This document shows positions 1-5,651 of a stretch of 14,196 bases of DNA, in pieces (the stretch's first letter is position 1; each line of letters starts with the position of its first letter). The notes under the pieces are model-generated. The model searched no databases. It had not been told where the DNA came from and worked only from the letters and a program-made list of their open reading frames with translations. The position numbers were made by a program, and so were the translations under genes. Location of the stretch: NCBI GenBank assembly GCA_021844355.1, contig JAKBTP010000140.1:1-14196 (forward strand), read 5' to 3'. Source of the DNA: a bacterium. Its GTDB lineage: Bacteria; Chloroflexota; Dormibacteria; Aeolococcales; Bog-877.

Positions 1-676
1 ACACGTCAGTGTAGATGACCTCCGTACCTGCCAAGCCCTGGTCCAGGTCATTGGTTACCAGCACTTCGCCGCCCTCCCCGGGCAGCTCGGCCGCAGCCCG
101 CAGGACGGCGGGAGCCGGCTCGTAGCCGGCGGGGGTCACGACCCGCAGGTCGATCCCCGCCACCTGGGCGGCCTCGATCCAGGAGTTGCAGACGTTGTTA
201 CCGTCGCCCACGAAGGTGACCCGGGCACCGGCCAGATGCCCAAGCTGCTCCCGCAGGGTGAGGCAGTCGGCGAGGATCTGGCAGGGATGGCCCAGGTCGG
301 TCATGGCGTTGATGACCGGGGACTGCATCGCCCGGGCCAGCCCCCGAAGGTCGCGATCCGAGGGGATCCGGGCCACCAGCCCATCCACAAAGCGGTCGAG
401 GATCCGCCCGACATCGCCGACGGACTCCCGTTTGCCCATCTCGATCTCCCGATCGAAGAGGGCGATCGGATGCCCCCCCAGGCGAGCGATCGCCGCCTCG
501 AAGGATACCCGGGTGCGGTTGCTGGGCCGCAGGAAGATGAGCGCGACGGAACGTCGGGCCAGCGGTGTTCCCGGGTCAGCCCCCTGCTTGAGCTCCTCGG
601 CCCTCTCCAAGAGTGCCACCAGCTCGGTGGAGCTGAGGTCTCCCACCGCGAGCAGGTCGCGGCCGCTCAGCCGCAT
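1..676 (-). CDS. argF: Ornithine carbamoyltransferase, 3'-truncated by the window edge
   Basis: Transfers the carbamoyl group from carbamoyl phosphate to ornithine, giving citrulline in cytosolic arginine biosynthesis. The open frame has no stop before position 1 and yields 225 residues; about 80-100 C-terminal residues, including the expected ornithine-binding SMG and HCLP motifs, lie outside. Visible motifs are PSNRTRVSFE at residues 51-60 (the carbamoyl-phosphate loop, usually STRTR), HPCQ at 130-133, and GDGNNVCNSW at 157-166, which opens the ornithine domain and is typical of OTC rather than aspartate carbamoyltransferase. The ATG at 676 has a GGGGGA element 7 nt upstream; an in-frame GTG at 694 is a weaker alternative. 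It lies 67 nt after rpsI in the same direction, and that gap shows no terminator. Family assignment is firm. A regulatory link to the ribosomal genes is inference. Confidence 0.93.
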   Translation of the reverse strand, partial: MRLSGRDLLAVGDLSSTELVALLERAEELKQGADPGTPLARRSVALIFLRPSNRTRVSFEAAIARLGGHPIALFDREIEMGKRESVGDVGRILDRFVDGLVARIPSDRDLRGLARAMQSPVINAMTDLGHPCQILADCLTLREQLGHLAGARVTFVGDGNNVCNSWIEAAQVAGIDLRVVTPAGYEPAPAVLRAAAELPGEGGEVLVTNDLDQGLAGTEVIYTDV

Positions 677-743
677 CGCCTCGTCCCCCTGCACCCGACC
701 GCAGCGGAACCCTGGATGGAAGCCCCGGCCTGCCAGCCGCCGA

Positions 744-1148
744 TCAGCGCTTGGTGTATTGGGGGGCCTTCCGCGCACGCTTGAGCCCGGGCTTCTTCCG
801 CTCCTTCATCCGCGGGTCGCGGGTCAGAAGGCCGGCCGCCTTGAGCTGTGGGCGAAGCTCGGCGTCCATCGCCACCAGGGCGCGGGCCAGGCCATGGGAC
901 ACCGCCCCGGCCTGACCGGCGACACCGCCACCCTCGACCTTGACGCTGACCCGAACCCGCTCCGCGAGCCCGGTGACGCGCAGGGGACGCAGCGCCATCT
1001 CCTCCAGTTCACGACGCCCAAAATGGCGAAGCGGCTCGCGCTCGTTGACCACGGTCGTCCCACCGCCCGGGTACACCCGGACCCTGGCCACCGCCGTCTT
1101 GCGCCGGCCGGTGCCGTAGGAGTAGCCCTCGTGCTGGTCGTCGCTCAA
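744..1148 (-). CDS. rpsI: 30S ribosomal protein S9
   Basis: Small-subunit protein whose C-terminal tail reaches the P-site tRNA. The product is 134 residues from the chosen start, close to the usual 128-135. It has the N-terminal GYSYGTGRRKTAVARV block and ends in the basic tail with KERKKPGLKRARKAPQYTKR, the S9 signature with the invariant terminal KR. The TTG at 1148 is preferred: it overlaps the rplM stop as TTGA and has a GGGGAGG ribosome binding site 10 nt upstream. An in-frame ATG at 1169 would add seven unconserved residues and would contain that binding site in its own coding sequence. The gene pairs with rplM, as in most bacteria. Confidence 0.96.
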   Translation of the reverse strand: MSDDQHEGYSYGTGRRKTAVARVRVYPGGGTTVVNEREPLRHFGRRELEEMALRPLRVTGLAERVRVSVKVEGGGVAGQAGAVSHGLARALVAMDAELRPQLKAAGLLTRDPRMKERKKPGLKRARKAPQYTKR

Positions 1149-1618
1149 AGTGGCAGAACCTCCCCACATTCGCCGAAGCGGATCGCCACCGGACGCTGGG
1201 CCTGGTGGGGATGGTCTCCGCCGGCGTAAACCTTCAACCTCTTCGCCTGCAGCTCCCCGAGGGTGTTGTGCTGCAGCATGCCCCGGACCGCCAGACGCAG
1301 CGGGGCAGTGGCGTCACGATCCACCAGCTCAGAGTAAGTCCTCTCGCGCCGCCCTCCCGGGTAGCCGGTGTACCGGTCGTAGATCTTCTCGGTCCGCTTC
1401 TTCCCGGTGACCCTCACACCCCGGGCGTTGACCACGACAACGTGGTCGGCACCCAATGCGTGGGGGGTGTAGTCCGGCCGGTGCTTGCCCCGCAAGACCC
1501 TGGCGATGTTGACCGCCAGGCGTCCCAGGGTCTCGCCCTCGGCATCCACCAGCCACCAGCGCTCGCTGCCGGAGCTGACGCCAGACGGGCTGAAGGTCGA
1601 CTGGGCGATGCTGCTCAT
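1145..1618 (-). CDS. rplM: 50S ribosomal protein L13
   Basis: Early-assembling large-subunit protein. The 157-residue product carries the L13 core: WWLVDAEGETLGRLA near residue 21, then GKHRPDY, the VTGKK block, and the C-terminal stretch with GMLQHNTLGELQAKRLKVYAG. The ATG at 1618 overlaps the truA stop as ATGA and has an AAGGGAG site 7 nt upstream. The frame stays open far upstream, but that extension lies over truA and has no L13 similarity. The first 20 residues are rich in Ser and Gly and not conserved. The gene overlaps rpsI by 4 nt at its 3' end, so the pair is probably translationally coupled. Confidence 0.97.
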   Translation of the reverse strand: MSSIAQSTFSPSGVSSGSERWWLVDAEGETLGRLAVNIARVLRGKHRPDYTPHALGADHVVVVNARGVRVTGKKRTEKIYDRYTGYPGGRRERTYSELVDRDATAPLRLAVRGMLQHNTLGELQAKRLKVYAGGDHPHQAQRPVAIRFGECGEVLPL

Positions 1619-2394
1619 GCCGCGACTCCCTTGTGCACAGGCCAACGGTACTCCACCTGCCAGAGGTGCAGCCCGCGGGCCGGCGCAGCCCAGGGGCTCG
1701 CCGCTCTCGGGAGAGGCCTCTCCAGCCACTGCTGCAGCGCTGCGCCCGTGAGCCGACCCGCCCCCACGGCGACCAGGCAGCCCGCCAGGGAGCGCACCAT
1801 CCCCCTCAGGAAAGCGTCTGCCCGGAACTCCAGGCGGACGCCGTCCCGAGTCTCCGCGACCTCGGACCGGTCGAGGGTCCGGACCGTCGAACCACCGGGC
1901 GCCGGGCTGCTCCCGAAGGCGGCAAAGTCGTGGCGCCCCAGCAGCCGCCGAGCGGCCAACCGCATCGGCGCCAACTCCAGGGGACGTGGCTGCTCCCACC
2001 AGTACATCCGGCCCACCGGCTGGGGCCGGGCCGCGGTGCGTACCAGGTAGCGGTAGGTCCTCCGCCAGGCATCGCGCCGGGGGTCGAAGCTGTCGCTCAT
2101 TCGCGCCACCTCGAGCACTCGGACATCTGCCGGCAGCAGCCGGTTGCAGGCGGCCCTGAGAGCAGAGGGGTCCCAGGCGGTGTCCAGCTGGACTCGAGCC
2201 ACCTGTCCCAAGGCATGAGCCCCGGCATCAGTCCGGCCCGCGGCACTCACGATGACCGCCTGACCGGTGGAGCTCGCCAGGGCCTCCTCCAGCCGACCGG
2301 CAACGGTGGCGACCCCCGGCTGGCGCTGCCACCCGTGGTAGGCGGATCCGTCGTAGGCCACCTTGAGGCCGTACGTGAATCGCTCGGGGGTCAA
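1615..2394 (-). CDS. truA: tRNA pseudouridine(38-40) synthase TruA
   Basis: Isomerises uridines 38-40 in the anticodon arm of many tRNAs. The product is 259 residues, normal for the family. It opens with YDGSAYHGWQRQ (14-25) and carries the catalytic motif GRTDAGAH with Asp56 as the expected nucleophile (Asp60 in E. coli). Further family blocks are the FDPRRDAWRRTYRY region near 102-115 and RGMVRSLAG near 196-204. The start is TTG, overlapping the rplQ stop as TTGA, with GGAG 8 nt upstream. It overlaps rplM by 4 nt. Placement after rplQ and before rplM-rpsI is common in Gram-positive-type genomes and groups tRNA modification with ribosome production. Confidence 0.96.
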   Translation of the reverse strand: MTPERFTYGLKVAYDGSAYHGWQRQPGVATVAGRLEEALASSTGQAVIVSAAGRTDAGAHALGQVARVQLDTAWDPSALRAACNRLLPADVRVLEVARMSDSFDPRRDAWRRTYRYLVRTAARPQPVGRMYWWEQPRPLELAPMRLAARRLLGRHDFAAFGSSPAPGGSTVRTLDRSEVAETRDGVRLEFRADAFLRGMVRSLAGCLVAVGAGRLTGAALQQWLERPLPRAASPWAAPARGLHLWQVEYRWPVHKGVAA

Positions 2395-2744
2395 TCCACG
2401 AGCTCCAGGATCACCACCGGCGCCCCGTCGCCCGGACGCGGGCCCTTGGCCACGATCCGGGTGTAGCCGCCGGGCCGGTCTCGGAACTGATCGGCGTATT
2501 GGCTGAAGAGCTTGGCCGCCACCTCCTCCCGGGAGATCTGCCGGGCCACCTGGCGACGGTGGTGCACGTCATCCACCTTGGCGGTGGTGACCAGCTTCTC
2601 CGCCCACCGCCGGACCTCCTTGGCCTTGGCCTCCGTGGTCTCGATCCTCCCGTTCTCGAAGAGGGCGGTGGCCAGGTTGCGGGTCAAGGCTTGCCGGTGG
2701 GCCGACGTGCGGCCCAGCTTCCTGCCGGCCTTGAGATGACGCAC
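2391..2744 (-). CDS. rplQ: 50S ribosomal protein L17
   Basis: Large-subunit protein near the peptide exit tunnel. The product is 117 residues, the short bacterial form. It begins VRHLKAGRKLGRTSAHRQAL, matching the usual MRHR-GRKLNRTSSHR opening, so the GTG at 2744 is the start although the frame is open well upstream over rpoA. It ends in GYTRIVAKGPRPGDGAPVVILELVD, the standard L17 C-terminus, here cited only for its YTRI and GD-AP elements. The rpoA stop lies one base before the start (TAG-G-GTG). Its own stop overlaps truA as TTGA. It is the last gene of the classical alpha operon. Confidence 0.97.
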   Translation of the reverse strand: MRHLKAGRKLGRTSAHRQALTRNLATALFENGRIETTEAKAKEVRRWAEKLVTTAKVDDVHHRRQVARQISREEVAAKLFSQYADQFRDRPGGYTRIVAKGPRPGDGAPVVILELVD

Positions 2745-2745
2745 C

Positions 2746-3720
2746 CTAGCCGCGCTCCGCCGGCTGGAAGACCGAGTCGATCTCCGACTCGGGGACGAAA
2801 CCCTTGGCCACCAGCTTCTGCTTGATCTCGTCGAGCGACTTGGTGCCGAAGTTGCGCAGCGCCATGAGCTCCTCCAGGCGCATCGCCAGCAGGTCGCCCA
2901 GCTTGGTGATGTCATTGGCCTTGAGGCAGTTGAGGGCGCGAACGCTGAGCTCCAGCTCCTCGACCGGCACCTCGCTGAGCTTGCTCTTCTGGTCCGCCTC
3001 CCGCACCACCGCCTCGGTGGCCGAGCTGAGACTGTCACCGAAGCTGGTGAAGAGGCTCAGGTGGTGACTGTAGTACTGGGCCGCCCGGCTGACCGCCTCC
3101 ACCGGGGTGATGGTCCCGTTGGTCCACACCTCAAGGGTGAGCTTCTCCCAGTCGGTGTCCTGGCCCACCCGGGTCCGCTCCACCAGGAAGTTGGCCTTGT
3201 TGACCGGGGTGAAGATGGCGTCCACCGAGATCACCCCGATCGGCTGCCCCTCTCGCTTGTTGCGCTCCGCCGGCGAGTAGCCCCGCCCCAGCTCCACGGT
3301 CAGGTCCATGCGCAGGGAGGATTGCGGCCCGTCCAGGGTGCAGATGTACAGGTCGGGATTGGCGATCTCCGCGTCGGCGTTGGGGGTGATGTCCGCCGCC
3401 GTCACCCGCCGGGGGCCCTGCACGTCCAGGGTCAGGTGGGCCCCATCAGGGTTGTGGCAGGTGAGAGCCAGCTGCTTCAGGTTGAGCAGGATCTCCCCCA
3501 CGTCCTCCTTCACATGCTTGATGCTGGAGAACTCGTGGGCCACACCCTCGATGGACACGGCGGTCACCGCCGCCCCGGTCAGGGATGACAGCAACACCCG
3601 CCGAAGCGAGTTGCCGAGGGTGGTGCCGTACCCCGCCTCCAGGGGTTCGATCTCGAAGCGCCCGTAATCACGAGCACTGGAAACTTCACGGACCGTCGGT
3701 TCGATCGCAGTCTCTGGCAT
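2746..3720 (-). CDS. rpoA: DNA-directed RNA polymerase subunit alpha
   Basis: Subunit that dimerises to nucleate RNA polymerase assembly and contacts UP elements and activators. The product is 324 residues. The N-terminal domain has GYGTTLGNSLRRVLLSSL (about 31-48) and the block with GVAHEFSSIKHVKEDVGEIL. The C-terminal domain has VRALNCLKAN followed by NFGTKSLDEIK, which keeps the positions equivalent to E. coli Arg265, Asn268, Gly296, Lys298 and Ser299 used for DNA minor-groove binding. The ATG at 3720 is chosen because homology begins there; an AGGA element lies 11 nt upstream. The frame runs on upstream over rpsD without similarity. A 43-nt gap with a GC hairpin separates it from rpsD. 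Confidence 0.98.
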   Translation of the reverse strand: MPETAIEPTVREVSSARDYGRFEIEPLEAGYGTTLGNSLRRVLLSSLTGAAVTAVSIEGVAHEFSSIKHVKEDVGEILLNLKQLALTCHNPDGAHLTLDVQGPRRVTAADITPNADAEIANPDLYICTLDGPQSSLRMDLTVELGRGYSPAERNKREGQPIGVISVDAIFTPVNKANFLVERTRVGQDTDWEKLTLEVWTNGTITPVEAVSRAAQYYSHHLSLFTSFGDSLSSATEAVVREADQKSKLSEVPVEELELSVRALNCLKANDITKLGDLLAMRLEELMALRNFGTKSLDEIKQKLVAKGFVPESEIDSVFQPAERG

Positions 3721-3743
3721 CAGCAGTGAGTTCCTTTCGTCTG

Positions 3744-3759
3744 GGGGCGCCGCCGCCCC
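3744..3759 (-). other. GC-rich hairpin in the rpsD-rpoA gap
   Basis: In the 43-nt gap between the rpsD stop and the rpoA start, the transcript reads GGGGCG, a GCGG loop, then CGCCCC, a perfect 6-bp stem. It is not followed by a U-run; the next bases are CAGACGAAAGGAAC, which carry the rpoA ribosome binding site. It therefore does not look like an intrinsic terminator. The palindrome CCCCGGGG sits just 5' of it, directly after the TAA, and could form an alternative fold. A role in RNA processing or translational control is inference. Confidence 0.5.
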
Positions 3760-3763
3760 GGGG

Positions 3764-4396
3764 TTAGCGGGAGTAGTACTCGACGATGAGCTGTTCGTCG
3801 ATGCTGGTCTCCATCTCCCCGCGCTCGGGAAGGCGAACCACATCGACCCGCAGCTCCTCCGGGTAGAGGCTCAGCCAGCTGGGCACCGCCTGGCCGGCCC
3901 GAAAAGCCACTGAACGGGTCACTGGCTCCTTCTCCTGGTGGCCGGGACGCACCTGCACCACCTGTCCGGGGCGGACCTGGTAGGAGGGGATGTTGACCAC
4001 CTTGCCGTCCACCTGGAAGTGACGGTGGCTGACCAGCTGCCGCGCCTCGGCTCGGGAGCTGGCGAAGCCGGCCCGGTAGACCACGTTGTCCAGCCGCTGC
4101 TCCAGCATCTGCAGCAGCGCCGTGCCGGTGACCCCCTTGCCCGCCGAAGCTCGCTCAAAGTAATTGCGGAACTGGGTCTCCATCACACCGTACACCCGGC
4201 GCCCGCGCTGCTTGGCCCGGAGCTGGATCCCGTACTCGCTGATCCGCCGGCGGCGGGCCAGTCCGTGCTGTCCTGGCGGGGTGGCGTTGCGCTTGGTGAA
4301 GGTGCAGCGGTCGCCGACACACTTCTCTCCCTTGAGGAAGAGCTTCACGCCCTCCCGTCGGCAGAGCCGGCAGACCGGGTTGTGAGGATTGGCCAT
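3764..4396 (-). CDS. rpsD: 30S ribosomal protein S4, zinc-binding form
   Basis: Primary 16S rRNA-binding protein that nucleates 30S body assembly. In E. coli it also represses the alpha operon. The product is 210 residues. Cys9, Cys12, Cys26 and Cys31 have the spacing of the zinc site in Thermus S4. The next blocks are PPGQHG, SEYGIQLRAKQ, and the S4 RNA-binding domain with LDNVVYRAGFASSRAEARQL followed by VDGKVVNIPSYQVRPGQ. It ends in the family's EYYSR. The ATG follows the rpsK stop by 3 nt with only a weak G-rich binding site, suggesting coupled translation. Cysteine-containing S4 here argues against a Streptomyces- or Mycobacterium-like host. Confidence 0.98.
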   Translation of the reverse strand: MANPHNPVCRLCRREGVKLFLKGEKCVGDRCTFTKRNATPPGQHGLARRRRISEYGIQLRAKQRGRRVYGVMETQFRNYFERASAGKGVTGTALLQMLEQRLDNVVYRAGFASSRAEARQLVSHRHFQVDGKVVNIPSYQVRPGQVVQVRPGHQEKEPVTRSVAFRAGQAVPSWLSLYPEELRVDVVRLPERGEMETSIDEQLIVEYYSR

Positions 4397-4399
4397 GGC

Positions 4400-4795
4400 T
4401 CAGACCCGCCGCCGCTTGGGCGGGCGGCAACCGTTGTGGGGAATGGGGGTGACGTCCACGATGGCGGTGATCTCCAGCCCGGCGGCCTGGAGGGAGCGGA
4501 TGGCCGCCTCCCGGCCCGACCCGGGACCCTTCACCAGCACCTCGATCGACTTCAGCCCGTGCTCCATCGCCCGCTTGGCCGCGGCCTCGGCGGTCAGGCC
4601 CGCGGCGAACGGGGTGCTCTTGCGCGACCCCTTGAAGCCCGACGACCCGGCGCTGCCCGAGGCGATGGTGTTGCCCTGGGTGTCGGTGAGTGTCACGATG
4701 GTGTTGTTGAAGGTGCTGAGTACATGCGCCTGGCCCACGGCGATGTTCTTCCGCTCTCGCCGTCGGGTCCGGACCACCTTCTTCTTCTTCGCCAA
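4400..4795 (-). CDS. rpsK: 30S ribosomal protein S11
   Basis: Platform protein of the 30S subunit at the mRNA exit site. The product is 131 residues. It starts with a Lys-rich segment (MAKKKKVVRTRRRERKN) and shows the STFNNTIVTLTD block, GFKGSRKSTPFAA, VKGPGSGRE, and the invariant end DVTPIPHNGCRPPKRRRV. The start is TTG at 4795, supported by an AGGAGG site 4 nt upstream at 4800-4805. A 43-nt gap with a strong hairpin separates it from rpsM. It is followed 3 nt later by rpsD. Confidence 0.98.
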   Translation of the reverse strand: MAKKKKVVRTRRRERKNIAVGQAHVLSTFNNTIVTLTDTQGNTIASGSAGSSGFKGSRKSTPFAAGLTAEAAAKRAMEHGLKSIEVLVKGPGSGREAAIRSLQAAGLEITAIVDVTPIPHNGCRPPKRRRV

Positions 4796-4809
4796 TCAGC
4801 CTCCTACTC

Positions 4810-4837
4810 GGCTCCACCGGGGCAGCCCCGGGGAACC
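4810..4837 (-). other. Strong 12-bp hairpin in the rpsM-rpsK gap
   Basis: On the transcript, GGTTCCCCGGGG (4837-4826), a CTG loop (4825-4823), then CCCCGG, one bulged U at 4816, and GGAGCC (4815-4810) pair as 12 bp. Only one pair is a G-U. The stem starts one base after the rpsM stop and ends 5 nt before the rpsK AGGAGG site. No U-run follows, so it is not a typical terminator. It shares CCCCGGGGC with the rpsD-rpoA gap. Function is unknown; candidates are an RNase processing or stability element, or a binding site for S4 or another ribosomal protein. Confidence 0.6.
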
Positions 4838-4838
4838 G

Positions 4839-5222
4839 CTACTTGCCCTTCTTCCGCCGCACGCCCACGGTCTTGCGCGGGCCCCGACGGGCCCGGGCAT
4901 TGGTCCTGGTCCGCTGCCCACGCACCGGCAGCCCGCGCCGATGCCGGAGGCCTCGATAGGTCCCGATCTCCATCAGGCGCTTGATGTTGAGCGCCACCTG
5001 CCGGCGGAGGTCGCCCTCCACCTTGCCCGGCAGCTCCTTGGCCACCACGTCCCGGAGCCGGCTCACCTGAGCCTCAGAGAGCTGCCCCGCCTTTATGTCC
5101 GGATCGATCTGAGCGATCCGCAGCACTCGCTGGCTGGTGGTGAGCCCGATCCCGTAGACGTAGGTGAGGGCTATCTCGATCCGCTTGTCCCGCGGTAGGT
5201 CGACTCCGGCGATCCTGGCCAC
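4839..5222 (-). CDS. rpsM: 30S ribosomal protein S13
   Basis: Head protein of the 30S subunit that contacts 50S and the P-site tRNA. The product is 127 residues and starts with GVDLPRDKRIEIALTYVYGI after a short lead, with the helix-two-turn-helix region in the middle. It carries GTYRGLRHRRGLPVRGQRT and the basic tail NARARRGPRKTVGVRRKKGK. The start codon is GTG, 6 nt after the rpmJ stop, with an AGGGG element 9 nt upstream that overlaps the rpmJ end. This is the usual infA-rpmJ-rpsM order. Confidence 0.97.
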   Translation of the reverse strand: MARIAGVDLPRDKRIEIALTYVYGIGLTTSQRVLRIAQIDPDIKAGQLSEAQVSRLRDVVAKELPGKVEGDLRRQVALNIKRLMEIGTYRGLRHRRGLPVRGQRTRTNARARRGPRKTVGVRRKKGK

Positions 5223-5228
5223 CTGCGC

Positions 5229-5342
5229 CTACCCCTGCCGCTGCTTGTGCTTGGGGTTCTCGCAGATCACCCTGACTGTGCCGGCACGCCGGATCACCTT
5301 GCACTTGGTGCAGATCCGCTTCACCGAGGCCCGGACCTTCAC
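5229..5342 (-). CDS. rpmJ: 50S ribosomal protein L36, zinc-binding form
   Basis: The smallest large-subunit protein, bound near 23S domains V and VI. The frame encodes 37 residues: VKVRASVKRICTKCKVIRR, then AGTVRVICENPKHKQRQG. Cys11, Cys14, Cys27 and His32 are the zinc ligands of the C+ form. The start is GTG, read as Met, with an AGGAG site 6 nt upstream; the stop is TAG. The gene lies 21 nt after infA and 6 nt before rpsM, its standard position. Its small size makes it easy to miss, but the match to L36 is unambiguous. Confidence 0.97.
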   Translation of the reverse strand: MKVRASVKRICTKCKVIRRAGTVRVICENPKHKQRQG

Positions 5343-5363
5343 TGCCAGCTCCTCAACTCGCCT

Positions 5364-5576
5364 TCAGACCACCCTCGCCAGGATCCTGCCCCGTCCCGGA
5401 TCGGTGGCCGACACCTCGATCACCACCCGGTCCCCGGGGAGAAGCCTGACGCTCGCCAGGCGCGCCCGGCCGGCCGCGTGCGCCACCACCTTGGCCCCAT
5501 CCGCCAGCTCAACTCGGTAGAGCGAGTTGGGCAGCGACTCAAGGACCCGACCCTGGACCTGCCCGGGGTCAATCAT
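5364..5576 (-). CDS. infA: Translation initiation factor IF-1
   Basis: Binds the 30S A site during initiation and modulates IF-2 and IF-3. The product is 70 residues, one OB-fold, with GRVLESLPNSLYRVEL (about 9-24), VVAHAAGRARL and RLLPGDRVVIEVSATDPGRGRI. It is divergent: the usual lysine-rich opening is replaced by MIDPGQVQG, and the basic loop normally read as GKMRKN is GRARLA. The ATG at 5576 is the only sensible start, but the 14 bases before it contain no Shine-Dalgarno match. It follows map by 75 nt, the largest gap in the window, and precedes rpmJ by 21 nt. Position and OB-fold pattern make the call secure. Confidence 0.93.
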   Translation of the reverse strand: MIDPGQVQGRVLESLPNSLYRVELADGAKVVAHAAGRARLASVRLLPGDRVVIEVSATDPGRGRILARVV

Positions 5577-5651
5577 GGTGAAGGGCGCACGAAACCAAGC
5601 CAGGTTTAGCCCGCAGAGAGTATAGCCGATCGAGGGACCTCAGGGTGGCGG
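5577..5651 (-). promoter_or_regulatory. map-infA gap with possible infA promoter
   Basis: This 75-nt gap is the longest in the window and visibly less GC-rich around its centre. A TATACT hexamer at 5624-5619 matches a sigma70-type -10 element and would give a leader of roughly 35 nt. No -35 match is seen at 15-19 nt spacing, and there is no TG extension. The leader lacks a Shine-Dalgarno sequence. A promoter for the alpha cluster is plausible here but weakly supported. Confidence 0.3.

Noticed and set aside
186..1229. 347-codon plus-strand open frame at the left end, with a second one at 236-784
   Set aside because: Both lie opposite argF, rpsI and the end of rplM. The translations are low-complexity Arg/Ser/Pro-rich or otherwise featureless. 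The minus strand carries unmistakable OTC, S9 and L13 sequences.
1145..1999. Upstream-extended frames for rplM, and likewise for rplQ, rpoA, rplR, rplX and rplP
   Set aside because: The added N-terminal parts overlap conserved upstream genes in another frame and show no family similarity. In each case a start codon with a fitting ribosome binding site or a stop/start overlap lies where homology begins.
3744..4837. The two intercistronic hairpins read as intrinsic terminators
   Set aside because: Neither stem is followed by a U-run, and each is followed closely by the ribosome binding site of an essential gene. They are listed as possible processing or regulatory structures instead.
3938..4984. 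348-codon plus-strand open frame opposite rpsD, rpsK and the end of rpsM
   Set aside because: Its translation has no domain and is rich in His, Leu, Gly and Arg; it is the complement of three conserved ribosomal genes.
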